This document shows, piece after piece, positions 25,268 to 34,351 of a stretch of 64,000 nt of DNA; within the stretch, counting starts at the first letter, position 1, and every line of letters starts with the position of its first letter. The stretch lies in the NCBI RefSeq assembly GCF_001293735.1, contig NZ_BCAH01000022.1, positions 1-64,000 of the forward strand, read 5' to 3'. The notes beneath the pieces are model-generated. The model made no database searches. It saw nothing but the letters and a program-made list of their open reading frames with translations, and had not been told where the DNA came from. Source of the DNA: Limosilactobacillus gorillae (lineage in GTDB: Bacteria > Bacillota > Bacilli > Lactobacillales > Lactobacillaceae). The position numbers were made by a program, and so were the translations under genes.

Positions 25268-25870
25268 ATGACAACTATTCTCAACGGAATCATCACCTTT
25301 GTATCGACCGGGATGGACTATTTAATGGTCCTCTTGGTCCTTTTTCATCGCTTCAAGCACCCGCGCCAGCGCCTGGCGATTATCTGTGCCGATTATACCG
25401 GCACCAGCATTCTAGTTATCATCGCCCTTGTGGCAGCCTTGGTCTTACGCCAAGCTCCTGATCAGTGGTTACTGGGTTTCTTGGGGCTTGTTCCCCTAAT
25501 GTTAGGCGGCCACCTCTTAATTCACGGCCAAACCGAACCCTCCGCCGCCCAAAGAGTTAGCGGTCACCACCTTTTCCTAACGGTAACTACGATCACCGTG
25601 ACAGCGTGCGGGGCCGATAACCTTGGCGTCTACATCCCCTACTTCACCATCCTGGACCGCCGCGAATTAATCCTTACCCTGGTGACCTTCGCCGTCATGG
25701 TAGCCATCTTCTGCCTACTGGCCTACACAATTACCCACCTGCCCGTAATCAAGGCCGGCCTCGACCACTTTGGCCCCCTCTTAACCGGAATATTATACCT
25801 GTGGCTTGGAACCTTTATTTTGATTGATAATGGCACCATTCTTCACCTGTGGCGGATGCTTGGTCATTAG
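25268..25870 (+). CDS. CadD-like cadmium resistance/cation transporter
   Basis: The 200-aa protein has about six membrane helices. The N-terminal ITFVSTGMDYLMVLLVLF and the central TVTACGADNLGVYIPYF match the CadD family (LysE-like fold), linked to cadmium resistance in staphylococci. The actual substrate here is unknown. The ribosome binding site (AGGTGA) overlaps the stop of the DUF554 gene, implying coupling. The terminator downstream is shared with the convergent cysteine desulfurase gene. Confidence 0.82.
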   Translation: MTTILNGIITFVSTGMDYLMVLLVLFHRFKHPRQRLAIICADYTGTSILVIIALVAALVLRQAPDQWLLGFLGLVPLMLGGHLLIHGQTEPSAAQRVSGHHLFLTVTTITVTACGADNLGVYIPYFTILDRRELILTLVTFAVMVAIFCLLAYTITHLPVIKAGLDHFGPLLTGILYLWLGTFILIDNGTILHLWRMLGH

Positions 25871-25894
25871 CAATTTCCCGGCCCTCTCAAACTA

Positions 25895-25936
25895 AAAAAA
25901 GCCCCGCGTGACTGAACCACGTCGGGGCTTCATTTT
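25895..25936. terminator. Bidirectional terminator between cadD-like gene and cysteine desulfurase
   Basis: GCCCCG-CGTG pairs with CACG-TCGGGGC. Seven Ts follow on the minus strand and TTCATTTT on the plus strand. Confidence 0.88.
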
Positions 25937-25961
25937 ATAAACGACAACCTGGATCTTTAAT

Positions 25962-27134
25962 CTAACGTTGACCGCGGTCAGTCTTGTCCTTTAATAGCGG
26001 TACGTACTTGGCTAACACCTTAATTAAGGTGTCGATCTCTTCCCTGGTATTGTAAATACCAAAGGAAAAACGCAGGGTCTCCCAAACCCGTGGGCTATCG
26101 GAACCGTACATGGCCACCAAGACATGGGACGGGTCCAAAGATCCCGAGGTGCAGGCTGAACCAGCTGCCCCAATAATCCCTGCCAAATCAAGGTTAGTCA
26201 AAAGGGCGTCGTTAGGCACCCCCTTGAACCACAACGATAATACTTGGGGCGCTGTCCCTTCATCCAAACTCCCGTTGACTTCAAAGTCAATTCCAGCTTT
26301 TTTCAGACCATCAACCAAACGGTGCTTCAAGTCCACGTAGGCCCGTTGGTGCGCTTCCATTCCCGATTGGTGCAACTCAACAGCCCGGGCAAAGCCCGCC
26401 ACGGCGGGCACATTTTCGGTTCCGGCTCGGCGCTTTAATTCCTGATCACCTCCGCGCACAAAGGCCGGGAAGACAATTCCGCGACGCCGGTATAAAAATC
26501 CGATCATCTTGGGCCCATTGAGTTTATGGCCCGACACCGACAAGAGATCAATTTGGTCTTCTTGAACATCCAGCGGCAGGGTCCCGTATGCCTGGACGGC
26601 ATCAGTATGGAACCAGGCGTTAGAATCCGCCACAATCTGGCCAATTTCGTGAATTGGCAAGTGACTACCGACCTCGTTATTAACGGTCATGACCGTAACC
26701 AAGATTGTGTCGTTACGCAAGGCCGCTCTTAAATCACCCAGACTAATTTGACCACGCTTGTCAACGGGGAGGTAAGTCACTTCGAACCCCTCTTTTTCAA
26801 GATCCTCCAAAGGTCGCAAGATAGCCTCATGCTCAAAGGCCGTGGTGATGATGTGACGTCCCACATTTTGACGCGCCTTGGCTACCTGCTTGACCACCGT
26901 GTTATCACTCTCAGTTCCCCCACTGGTAAAGACAATTTCATCGTCGAACTGGGCATTAATCGACCGGGCTAGGAGATGGCGCGAGTCTTCCAGTACCTGT
27001 TTGGCCTGGCGACCATAGTAGTTAGTCGTCGAGGCGTTTCCCCAAGTTGTTTCCATTGCTTCGGTCATTGTTTCAATAACCTCTGGAGCCGTCTTGGTCG
27101 TGCCGGCGTTATCAATGTAAATTCGCTTATCCAA
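25962..27134 (-). CDS. Cysteine desulfurase (IscS/NifS family)
   Basis: This PLP enzyme converts cysteine to alanine and passes on persulfide sulfur for tRNA thiolation, cofactors or Fe-S clusters. The start chosen is TTG at 27134, with GAGGAG 8 bases upstream, giving (M)DKRIYIDNAGTTKTAP and 390 aa, normal for the family. The longer frame adds 37 unlikely residues. The PLP lysine is in SGHKLNGPKMIGF, the cofactor Asp in HTDAVQAYG, and the active cysteine in SACTSGSLDPSHV. No iscU, thiI or mnmA lies next to it. An IS200/IS605-type element ends about 120 bp upstream. Confidence 0.93.
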   Translation of the reverse strand: MDKRIYIDNAGTTKTAPEVIETMTEAMETTWGNASTTNYYGRQAKQVLEDSRHLLARSINAQFDDEIVFTSGGTESDNTVVKQVAKARQNVGRHIITTAFEHEAILRPLEDLEKEGFEVTYLPVDKRGQISLGDLRAALRNDTILVTVMTVNNEVGSHLPIHEIGQIVADSNAWFHTDAVQAYGTLPLDVQEDQIDLLSVSGHKLNGPKMIGFLYRRRGIVFPAFVRGGDQELKRRAGTENVPAVAGFARAVELHQSGMEAHQRAYVDLKHRLVDGLKKAGIDFEVNGSLDEGTAPQVLSLWFKGVPNDALLTNLDLAGIIGAAGSACTSGSLDPSHVLVAMYGSDSPRVWETLRFSFGIYNTREEIDTLIKVLAKYVPLLKDKTDRGQR

Positions 27135-27251
27135 ATAAATCGCTCCTCGTATAGTATTTGCTGGCCGAATTCTTAACCGTTTTAGTATACTACTAATTTC
27201 GTTGCTTAAAAGGGAAATGGCCTTGATTGGGTATCGGTAAGCCAAGTAGTT

Positions 27252-27475
27252 GTCAACTACCCCCGAATGAGATTCGGTGGCTTGTAGGCTTCACCCACTG
27301 ATTCATCATCGAATGGGTTACTAGCTGCAATTTGCCTAGATAAGGCCTTGCAGCGATTCTTCTCGACTAGCAAACTAGTTTCGGCAGAAAAGCTGACTTA
27401 CGAGCTAAAACTAGGCCATTTATACCAAGCTCACGCTTGGCAAAGGACGCAAGTTGCCAAACGCCCCAAAAAGAA
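27252..27475 (-). ncRNA. Putative omega RNA (TnpB guide RNA scaffold)
   Basis: The 224-bp non-coding stretch between the tnpB stop and the element end is where TnpB guide RNA scaffolds lie in IS605 elements. It contains several short inverted repeats (for example CCAAGCGTGAGCTTGG, read on the minus strand) and the end hairpin. The guide would be read from the flank beyond 27252. This is inferred from position and structure only. Confidence 0.55.
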
Positions 27476-28810
27476 TTAGCCATAGATGGCGGCTAAGTAC
27501 TTGCCGCTTTGTAGCCATTGTTGACCCTTAGTTAGAATGTTTTGGGCGGCATTATGGTCACGAATGTGGTGAACGTGGCAAGCCGGACAAGTCCATTCCC
27601 GATCACGCAAAGTAAGCCGTTTGGTATCGGCACTGCCCATTACAAAGCCACAATCATGACAAGTTTGGGTGGTATAGGCTGGATTAACTTCAACGAAAAG
27701 CCGACCGTATAAAGGGGCTTTGTCCTCCAGCATACTCAGGAAAGTACGCCAGCCAACATCGGAGATACTCATAGCGAGGGCATGATTACGAAGCATGTTC
27801 TTACTCTTCAAGTTTTCAGCAACTACCAAATCGTGGTTCTTGATAAGTGTAGTTGCGCGGCCATGAAGGAAGTTTTGCCGTTGACAACGAACTTGAGCGT
27901 GAATTTTGGCAACTAAGCCCCGTTGCTTTTGGTAATTCCGGCTCTTACGTAAGGAACGATGTTCCTTTTTAGCCCGGCGTTCTCGGCGTGATAACACTCG
28001 TTGGGCCTTAGCTAGTCGTTTCTTAATAGTGCAATAGTAGCGTGGATTAGCCGTTACCGCCGCCTCGCTAGTGGTTAGGAAGTTATCGGTATTTAGGTCA
28101 ATGCCAACCGTTTGATGGGTTTTCGGCAAGGCTTGGTGGAATGGTTTATCGCTTTTCAGCAGTAACGAAACCGTCCAATCACCCGTAGCGTAGTGCTTAA
28201 TTGTTATGGTGGCAATTCTTACCAACCGATTGGTTGGCAAGGCCCGGTGCAACTTGACCTTAATGCGGCCAACTTTTGGGAGCTGGATATGACTGCCATC
28301 AAGGAACTTGATCGAGCCATTATAGAGCGAAAAAACGCCGCCATTATTTTTAACCGTCTTGGTCGAATAGTGGCTAGACGTTGAGTATGACTGAACCGGC
28401 CGGTCTTTTCGCTTAAATTTAGGAATCCCCGCTGAATGAACCTTGCGAAACATGTTCCATGCGTTTTGGTAATGAACCTTCATGTTGGTGAACATGTCAC
28501 TATCAAGATCTTCATCGCCAAGCCATGGATATTGTTTAGTAGTAATTCGATCTAAACCTGTCGGCCGTTTAGTACTCTTTTTAATCACTTGGCCCTTCTT
28601 GTTGTAACGCCAATACTGTTCCGGAATCGGAAACTGTTGATCAAGCTTATTCTTGATGATTAAGCTATCAGTGCGACTGTGGGCTAAAAGTTGATTATAG
28701 ATGAAACGCGAAGCGTTCAAGTTCTGCTAAAGAATTTTTGCCTGCTTACGGTTCGGATATAAGCGCAATTTCAATCTCATTATGTAAGGGTAATTTGTTT
28801 GTTTAGCCAT
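27476..28810 (-). pseudogene. tnpB: TnpB (RNA-guided nuclease of IS605 family), amber at codon 28
   Basis: The frame starting MAKQTNYPYIMRLKLRLYPN at 28810 (GAAGGTG before it) is interrupted by TAG at 28727-28729 after KQAKIL and continues QNLNASRFIYNQLLAHS to the normal end, 444 codons in all. The rest is intact: RuvC Asp in VGIDLNTDNF, Glu in VVAENLKSKN, zinc-finger pairs CHDCG and CPACH, and final Asp in RDHNAAQNIL. A TTG at 28720 could restart translation, giving 414 aa without the N-terminal strand of the nucleic-acid-binding domain. TnpB makes RNA-guided cuts that help retain the element and is not needed for tnpA-driven transposition. It is either a recent nonsense mutation or a read-through variant. 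Confidence 0.85.
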
Positions 28811-28893
28811 GTCAGTTCACCTTCTTTACTAATTACCATTATACTACTAAAATGACTGTCAAGATACTATTATCAAAAGGAGGTCGATTCCTA

Positions 28894-29349
28894 ATGGTTA
28901 AGTTAGATAATGCAGTTTACGAGCGTGATTACGTCTATAACTTCCATTTTCATCTCGTATGGGTGACCAAGTATCGGCACGCAACCTTCACCACTCCCGT
29001 CCTAGTTAAGGAAATGAAAGAAATCCTCAGCCACATTGCGGAACTACATGACATCACCATCGAAAAGATGGAAGTCATGCCAGACCACGTTCACATGTTA
29101 ATTAGCTTTAAGCCAAAGTGCTCGGCAACTAATGTTATCAAGGCACTCAAAGGCGGCAGTGCGCGGATTTTCTTGCGTCATCACCCCGAAATTCGGCAAC
29201 AGCCATATTGGGGTGGTCACTTATGGTCACGGAGTTACTACATGGGAACACTCGGTAATATGAGCAAGGAGGTCGTCGAAAACTACATTGCCAATCAACG
29301 AACGACTAAAAGCAACGCGGGTCGGCCTCCACTAAAGCGGCAAAAGTAG
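28894..29349 (+). CDS. tnpA: IS200/IS605 family Y1 transposase TnpA
   Basis: This is a small HUH single-strand transposase that cuts and rejoins the element ends. The start at 28894 follows AAAGGAGG and gives 151 aa. The longest frame adds 14 upstream residues without support. The metal-binding HUH motif is PDHVHML (His65, His67) and the catalytic tyrosine is Tyr131 in EVVENYIANQ. The frame is intact, so the element may still move. Confidence 0.95.
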   Translation: MVKLDNAVYERDYVYNFHFHLVWVTKYRHATFTTPVLVKEMKEILSHIAELHDITIEKMEVMPDHVHMLISFKPKCSATNVIKALKGGSARIFLRHHPEIRQQPYWGGHLWSRSYYMGTLGNMSKEVVENYIANQRTTKSNAGRPPLKRQK

Positions 29350-29430
29350 CGCCGACAGCGCTAACGGGGGGCATTCCTCTCCCGATTAAAATCGTGGGCT
29401 TCCTGCCCAAAACTTAATTGAATTTTACCT

Positions 29431-29459
29431 TTGACAAAAGAAGCTGTCACTAGCATAAT
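29431..29459 (+). promoter_or_regulatory. Promoter of the riboflavin operon
   Basis: Consensus TTGACA, 17 bases, CATAAT, about 20 bases before the FMN aptamer. The IS element ends only about 15-25 bases upstream of the -35. Confidence 0.88.
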
Positions 29460-29480
29460 GTAGTCAATTAAATACACCAT

Positions 29481-29607
29481 TTCTTCGGGGCAGGGTGAAA
29501 TTCCCGACCGACGGTGACAAGCAGTGCTTGAAGTCCGTGACCCGCAAGTTTGCGGCTGAACCAGTGCGATTCTGGTACCGACAGTGAAAGTCTGGATGGG
29601 AGAAGAA
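29481..29607 (+). promoter_or_regulatory. FMN riboswitch (RFN element)
   Basis: P1 arms TTCTTC (29481-29486) and GAAGAA (29602-29607) close an aptamer with the conserved GGGGCAGGGTGAAATTCCCG, GACCGACGGTGA, AGTCCGTGACCC and TGGATGGGAGAAG segments. FMN binding would favour the terminator downstream and shut off ribDEBAH. Confidence 0.97.
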
Positions 29608-29610
29608 AGA

Positions 29611-29641
29611 GAAGGGGATTATATTCCCCCCTTCATTTTTT
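29611..29641 (+). terminator. Riboswitch expression-platform terminator
   Basis: GAAGGGG and CCCCCCTTC arms around ATTATATT are followed by ATTTTTT, immediately after the aptamer. Confidence 0.85.
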
Positions 29642-29658
29642 GATCATGCTTTCATCCA

Positions 29659-29688
29659 GGGGTCCCGGAATTTTCCGGGGCCCCTTTT
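29659..29688 (+). terminator. Second hairpin terminator before ribD
   Basis: A 10-bp stem GGGGTCCCGG / CCGGGGCCCC (one G-U) with an AATTTT loop is followed by TTTTAATTT. It is separate from the first terminator and 17 bases before the ribD binding site. Confidence 0.7.
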
Positions 29689-29719
29689 AATTTACCGAAG
29701 ATGAAAGGAAGGTATCACC

Positions 29720-30793
29720 TTGAATTCAGACGAACAGTTCATGCGCCTTGCTCTAAGCGAGGCCGCCAAGGGGGGAAGCGCCACGTGGAAGAACCCCCAA
29801 GTTGGTGCCGTGATCGTCAAAAATGGTCACCTGCTGGCAACGGGCTACCATCATCAATATGGTCAGATTCATGCCGAACGAGACGCGATCGAAAAGCTAC
29901 CTAAGGAGCAATTGAATGGGGCTACCCTCTATGTCACCCTGGAGCCCTGCTCGCACTTTGGCAAGCAACCTCCCTGTAGCCAGCTAATCATTGATAGTAA
30001 CATCGCCCTGGTGGTCGTAGCCTGCGTTGATCCTCATCAGGTAGTTGGCGGTAAGGGGATCGCTCAACTCCGGGCGGCCGGTATTAAAGTTACCGTTGGT
30101 TGTTTAAGAAAAGCGGCTGAAGAGCTGAATCGCCACTACTTCTACTTTTACCGCCATAACCGCCCTTGGATCACGGCTAAACAAGCCCTCTCCTTGGATG
30201 GCAAGGTGGCTGAGGTGCCGGGTCGACAAACGGTTATCACCAACCAGGAAGCCCACCGGCTTGTCCACCAGGAACGTCAGGACTACCACGCCATTGTGGT
30301 TGGGGCTACAACCGTACTCACCGACGATCCGCACCTTCTTTGTGCCACCCCTCAGCTTTTTACCCCCGTCCGGGCGATTCTCGATAAATCGGGGTGCCTA
30401 GGCGAGCATCCCAACCGCTTCATCTTCACCGACAATTCAGCTCCCACCTGGCTGATCACAACTAATCCGGCCCTAAAAAGGCTTCCCTGGCCCGCCCACG
30501 TAAGCGTTAAGGTTCTTACCACCTGCTCATGGGATGAGATCATGGCCTGCTTCGCAAACGAGGAGCTCCAATCCCTGTACGTTGAGGGCGGTCCAACCGT
30601 ATTGACAAACCTCTTTAAAGAGGTCCCCGTCAACCAGCTTTTGACCTACCTCGACCCGCAAATCATTGGTGCCCAGGGCCTGACCGGGGCCCAGTTCCCG
30701 GCTGGCACCCGCTTTGAACACCAAATAATCACCCGCTTGGGGAATAACCTACGGATTGACGAAAGGAATGATGACGAATGTTTTCTGGCTTAG
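29720..30793 (+). CDS. ribD: Riboflavin biosynthesis deaminase/reductase RibD
   Basis: This bifunctional enzyme deaminates and then reduces the pyrimidine intermediate early in riboflavin synthesis. The 357-aa protein has an N-terminal deaminase with the zinc ligands in QIHAERDAI and EPCSHFGKQPPCSQ, and a C-terminal reductase with the EGGPTVLTNL segment. The start is TTG with AAGGAAGG 7 bases upstream. The ATG at 29701 is in another frame. It overlaps ribE by 16 bases. Confidence 0.95.
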   Translation: MNSDEQFMRLALSEAAKGGSATWKNPQVGAVIVKNGHLLATGYHHQYGQIHAERDAIEKLPKEQLNGATLYVTLEPCSHFGKQPPCSQLIIDSNIALVVVACVDPHQVVGGKGIAQLRAAGIKVTVGCLRKAAEELNRHYFYFYRHNRPWITAKQALSLDGKVAEVPGRQTVITNQEAHRLVHQERQDYHAIVVGATTVLTDDPHLLCATPQLFTPVRAILDKSGCLGEHPNRFIFTDNSAPTWLITTNPALKRLPWPAHVSVKVLTTCSWDEIMACFANEELQSLYVEGGPTVLTNLFKEVPVNQLLTYLDPQIIGAQGLTGAQFPAGTRFEHQIITRLGNNLRIDERNDDECFLA

Positions 30794-31386
30794 TAAACGG
30801 AACTGGCACGCTCACCCACATCGAACAAAATGAACACACGATTCGGCTAACGATTGACTTGGATCCGGCCCTGCAAGAAGGGATGGAAGTTGGGTCATCG
30901 CTAGCAGTAAACGGGACCTGCCTGACGGTGGAGACAAAACAGCCCGGCCGTCTAACCGTCACTTTAATGCCCCAGACCTATAACTTGACGACCTTTAAGG
31001 ATCAACAGGTGGGCGCTCTGGTTAACTTAGAACGCTCCTTAAAGGTTGGCGCCCGCCTGGAGGGCCACCTCGTCACCGGTCACGTCGACCAAACTACCGC
31101 CGTTATTAAGCGCGCGGTCAACGAAAACGCCATTGAACTGACCTTTCAGCTCCCTGCTAATCTGCGGGGACAAATTATCAGCCAGGGAAGTGTTGCCATT
31201 AACGGGGTGAGCCTAACGGTGATGAAGCAAGCTGACGATTGGTTCTCCGTTGGTCTGATCCCCCACACCCAGGCGGTCACTAACCTTGATAATCTTCAGG
31301 TGGGCGACCTGGTTAATCTAGAAACCGATATCTTAGGTAAGTATGTTCACGCACAATTAGGAGGAATTAACGATGGACGTTCATAA
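30778..31386 (+). CDS. ribE: Riboflavin synthase, alpha subunit
   Basis: This enzyme dismutates two 6,7-dimethyl-8-ribityllumazines to riboflavin and a pyrimidine. The 202-aa protein is built of two repeated lumazine-binding domains, both visible: MFSGLVNGTGTL with SLAVNGTCLTV, and the later GHVDQTT with SVAINGVSLTV. AAAGGA precedes the ATG. It overlaps ribD (16 bp) and ribBA (14 bp), so the operon is translationally coupled. Confidence 0.95.
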   Translation: MFSGLVNGTGTLTHIEQNEHTIRLTIDLDPALQEGMEVGSSLAVNGTCLTVETKQPGRLTVTLMPQTYNLTTFKDQQVGALVNLERSLKVGARLEGHLVTGHVDQTTAVIKRAVNENAIELTFQLPANLRGQIISQGSVAINGVSLTVMKQADDWFSVGLIPHTQAVTNLDNLQVGDLVNLETDILGKYVHAQLGGINDGRS

Positions 31387-32554
31387 GATTCAAACTGCCC
31401 TCACCCACTTGAAAAATGGCGGCCTGATTATCGTTACCGACGATGAAGACCGTGAAGCCGAAGGAGACTTGTTGGGGCTTGCCAGTAAAGTCACCCCGGA
31501 AGCAGTCAACTTCATGACTAAGCACGCTCGGGGCCTCCTGTGTGCTCCAATGAGTCCGGAAATTGTCAAGCGGCTTGGCCTCGATTTGATGGTACAAGAC
31601 AACACCGAGCCCTACCACACCGCCTTCACAGTCTCTTTAGACCATAAGTCTACCAGCACCGGGATCTCGGCCTTTGACCGGTCAGCCACCATTAAGGCCC
31701 TGGCTGACCCTGCCAGCACCCACGATGACTTCTACTTTCCCGGTCACGTCTTCCCGTTAATTGGGAAAGAGAACGGTGTCCTAAAGCGTAATGGTCACAC
31801 CGAAGCCGCCGTTGATCTAGCTGAATTGGCGTGCGAGCCCGGGGCTGGCTACATCTGTGAAATTCTAGGTTCCGACGGTCACATGGCCCGACGTCCAGCC
31901 CTAGAACAAATGGCCAAGGAATTACGTTTGCCCATCATAACCATCAAGGACCTCCAGGAGTACCGGCGCTCCCGGGTGAGTCAGCCAGTTCCCCCGGTTC
32001 ACCTCCCGAGCTCCTACGGTGACTTTACCCTACGCTACTTTACGGACGGCAATTTGGCTTTTATCAAGGGTGATTTGGCTCAGACACCCCTGCTCGTTCG
32101 GATCCACTCCGAGTGTTTTACCGGCGATGTCCTTGGTTCCTTACGTTGTGACTGTGGCCCCCAGCTCCACGAAGCCATGAACGCTATCAATCAAGCCGGT
32201 GCCGGGATTTTAATCTACCTACGCCAGGAAGGACGGGGGATTGGCTTAGCTAACAAACTCCGCGCTTACCGGCTCCAGGAAGAAGGGTTGGACACAATCG
32301 AAGCTAACCACCAGCTGGGGTTTGAAGCTGATGAGCGCCATTACGAGGCCGCAAGTCAAATTCTAAGGGCGCTTGGGGTTTTTACCATTAACCTTTTGAC
32401 AAACAATCCGGATAAAATCGATCAGCTGGAGGAAATGGGAATCAAGGTTGCCCACCGAATCCCCTTAGAAATACCTGCCACTGATTACGACCGGGCCTAC
32501 CTACACACAAAGCAAACTAAAATGCACCACCTACTCAATCTAACGGAGGATTAA
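31373..32554 (+). CDS. ribBA: DHBP synthase / GTP cyclohydrolase II fusion RibBA
   Basis: This bifunctional enzyme supplies both starting branches of riboflavin synthesis. The N-terminal half makes 3,4-dihydroxy-2-butanone 4-phosphate from ribulose 5-phosphate (acidic [10 protein letters not shown] motif; [11 protein letters not shown]). The C-terminal half opens GTP (zinc ligands in [25 protein letters not shown]). The total of 393 aa is normal. GGAGG precedes the ATG. It is followed by ribH after 4 bases. Confidence 0.96.
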   Translation: MDVHKIQTALTHLKNGGLIIVTDDEDREAEGDLLGLASKVTPEAVNFMTKHARGLLCAPMSPEIVKRLGLDLMVQDNTEPYHTAFTVSLDHKSTSTGISAFDRSATIKALADPASTHDDFYFPGHVFPLIGKENGVLKRNGHTEAAVDLAELACEPGAGYICEILGSDGHMARRPALEQMAKELRLPIITIKDLQEYRRSRVSQPVPPVHLPSSYGDFTLRYFTDGNLAFIKGDLAQTPLLVRIHSECFTGDVLGSLRCDCGPQLHEAMNAINQAGAGILIYLRQEGRGIGLANKLRAYRLQEEGLDTIEANHQLGFEADERHYEAASQILRALGVFTINLLTNNPDKIDQLEEMGIKVAHRIPLEIPATDYDRAYLHTKQTKMHHLLNLTED

Positions 32555-32558
32555 CAAA

Positions 32559-33035
32559 ATGCCTAATCAATTGGAAGGAAACTATACCGCTGTTATAAAT
32601 AAGAAGGTCGCCATCGTAGTTGGTAAGTTCAATGAGACGGTCACTAAGAACCTCGCTGATGGGGCCGTCCACACCCTGAAGCAATTCGGCCTTTCAGACG
32701 ACCAGATCGATATCATCTGGGTACCGGGTGCCTTTGAAATTGCTTATGTAGCTAAGAAATTAGTGGATAAGGATAAATACAACGGGATTTTGACCCTAGG
32801 AGCCGTTATCAAAGGGGATACCGACCACTACGATTTAATTTGCCAAACAACCACCAGTGCCATCATGAATCTCAACGCCCAAGGGAAGATTCCTGTTCTC
32901 TTCGGAATTTTAACCACTGATACCATTGATCAGGCCATGCAACGGGCCGGGTTAAAGGCCGGCAACGAGGGTGCCATGACGGCCCAAAGCCTCTTAGAAA
33001 TGATTAGCTTGACTGACCAACTAGATGCCAAGTAA
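32559..33035 (+). CDS. ribH: 6,7-dimethyl-8-ribityllumazine synthase
   Basis: This enzyme condenses the ribitylamino-pyrimidinedione with dihydroxybutanone phosphate to give lumazine, usually as a large capsid-like oligomer. The 158-aa protein has [29 protein letters not shown] with the active-site His, and [15 protein letters not shown]. It is the last gene of the operon. It converges on the serA-like gene with only 34 bases between stops and no clear terminator there. Confidence 0.96.
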   Translation: MPNQLEGNYTAVINKKVAIVVGKFNETVTKNLADGAVHTLKQFGLSDDQIDIIWVPGAFEIAYVAKKLVDKDKYNGILTLGAVIKGDTDHYDLICQTTTSAIMNLNAQGKIPVLFGILTTDTIDQAMQRAGLKAGNEGAMTAQSLLEMISLTDQLDAK

Positions 33036-33069
33036 CCGCTTAAAATTGTATCACAACTTGTCGCCGTGC

Positions 33070-34245
33070 CTAGTGGACGGGCCGCTTAAGCAGGCGGACC
33101 CGGCTAACAGCATCAATTTGTCCCAGAGCAGTTACAAGAGTTGTTACCTGTTCCGGTGTCAGTTCGCCCACATCCACCATCGTATAGGCGTAGTCGCCCT
33201 TAGCACGGTTGACTAAATTATCAATGTTGACGGCGGCCTTAGCGATCACCGTGGAGATTTGACCTAACATGTTAGGAATGTTGCGGTGAATGATCGTGAA
33301 ACGGTGCTGGCTGGTGAAAGGGACCACCACATTGGGCAAGTTGACCGAGTTGGTGGTGTTCCCCGTTTCCAGATACTGGATTAACTCATCGGCGGCCATC
33401 TTAGCACAGTTAATTTCAGCCTCTTCGGTTGAGCCGCCAAGGTAAGGTGTAATTATAACCTGCGGATTGTCTTGCAGACATGTCTCACCAAAGTCGGTTA
33501 CGTACTGGCCAAGTCGACCTGCCGTCAGAGCCTCAACGGCTGCTTGGTTATCGACAATTCCTAGTCGCGAATAATTGAATAGAATTGTCCCAGGCTTGAC
33601 CTCCTCTAACAGGTTCTTACCAATCATCCCCAATGTCCCCTCATTTTTTGGCACATGAACGGTAATGAAGTCCGCACCCTTAACGACCTCAGTCAGGGTT
33701 GCCGCTCGTTGAACTCGGGCAGCTAACTTCCAGGCATCCTCAACTGATAAGTACGGGTCATAGCCGATCACGTCCATCCCTAGGCTGATGGCGGCATTGG
33801 CAACTAGGGAGCCAACGTGACCCATTCCAATTACGGCCAGGCGTTTACCAGCCAGCTCATGGCCGTTAAAACGTGACCTCTCGCGTTCCGCACGCAGTGA
33901 GAGGTCTTCATCTCCCCACTTGGTACTCCAGTTAGCCGCTTCAATCAGGTTACGGCTAGCAATCACCATCAGGGCGAGGACGACTTCCTTGACCGCGTTG
34001 GCGTTGCCACCCGGGGTGTTAAAAACGGCGATCCCCCTTCTTAAACAATCATTGAGTGGGATATTGTTAAAGTCAGCCCCGCAACGAGCAATTGCCAGCT
34101 GGTTGGGGCCAAAGTTATGTCCGTGCATATCAGTGCTTTGGATCATGTAGGCGTCTGGTTCCTGACCGGTATTGATCAGGTAGTTGTTGGGAAAGGTGGC
34201 TAAGCCCTCATCCGCAATTGCGTCGTAAGTTTTGATTTGAAACAT
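33070..34245 (-). CDS. serA: D-3-phosphoglycerate dehydrogenase-like (2-hydroxyacid dehydrogenase with ACT domain)
   Basis: Family members oxidise 3-phosphoglycerate in the first step of serine synthesis. The 391-aa protein has the NAD-binding segment AVIGMGHVGSLVANAA, the catalytic regions NTPGGNANAV and PYLGGSTEEAE, and a C-terminal ACT domain (RNIPNMLGQISTVIAKAAVN) for feedback control. The longest frame starts at 34422, but AGGAGGGG precedes the ATG at 34245 (MFQIKTYDAIADEGL). No serC or serB is adjacent, so the serine role is likely but not certain. Confidence 0.87.
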   Translation of the reverse strand: MFQIKTYDAIADEGLATFPNNYLINTGQEPDAYMIQSTDMHGHNFGPNQLAIARCGADFNNIPLNDCLRRGIAVFNTPGGNANAVKEVVLALMVIASRNLIEAANWSTKWGDEDLSLRAERERSRFNGHELAGKRLAVIGMGHVGSLVANAAISLGMDVIGYDPYLSVEDAWKLAARVQRAATLTEVVKGADFITVHVPKNEGTLGMIGKNLLEEVKPGTILFNYSRLGIVDNQAAVEALTAGRLGQYVTDFGETCLQDNPQVIITPYLGGSTEEAEINCAKMAADELIQYLETGNTTNSVNLPNVVVPFTSQHRFTIIHRNIPNMLGQISTVIAKAAVNIDNLVNRAKGDYAYTMVDVGELTPEQVTTLVTALGQIDAVSRVRLLKRPVH

Positions 34246-34308
34246 GTGCGCCCCTCCTAATTGTTTTCTTCGAGTGTATACCGATAAAATCCTGCCCAGT
34301 GTAAGAGG

Positions 34309-34346
34309 AAAGGATCCTGTTGGCCAAGCAGCTAGCAGGATCCTTT
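34309..34346 (-). terminator. Hairpin after lepA
   Basis: An 11-bp perfect stem AAAGGATCCTG / CAGGATCCTTT lies just after the lepA stop. The T-run on the minus strand is short (CTTTCCTCTT). On the plus strand GCTTTTTAA follows. Confidence 0.65.
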
Positions 34347-34351
34347 GCTTT

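Larger units (their letters stand above)
27252..29412. mobile_element. IS200/IS605-type insertion sequence (about 2.2 kb)
   Basis: Divergent tnpA (right) and tnpB (left) with start codons about 80 bases apart is the IS605 layout. The tnpA-side end carries nested hairpins (CCCGAT-TAAA-ATCGTGGG inside GGGC/GCCC, 29368-29408). The tnpB-side end carries the hairpin CCGAAT-CTC-ATTCGG, read on the minus strand, followed by TTGAC. These subterminal hairpins with no long inverted repeats or target duplication fit single-strand transposition. Exact ends are estimates. It sits between the cysteine desulfurase gene and the riboflavin operon. Confidence 0.85.

Noticed and set aside
27135-27245. 37-residue extension of the cysteine desulfurase
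   Set aside because: It is not family-like, and the TTG at 27134 has a well-spaced GAGGAG and the usual N-terminus.
28852-28893. Longer start for TnpA
   Set aside because: The extra residues are translated from the ribosome binding site region; the ATG at 28894 has a perfect site.
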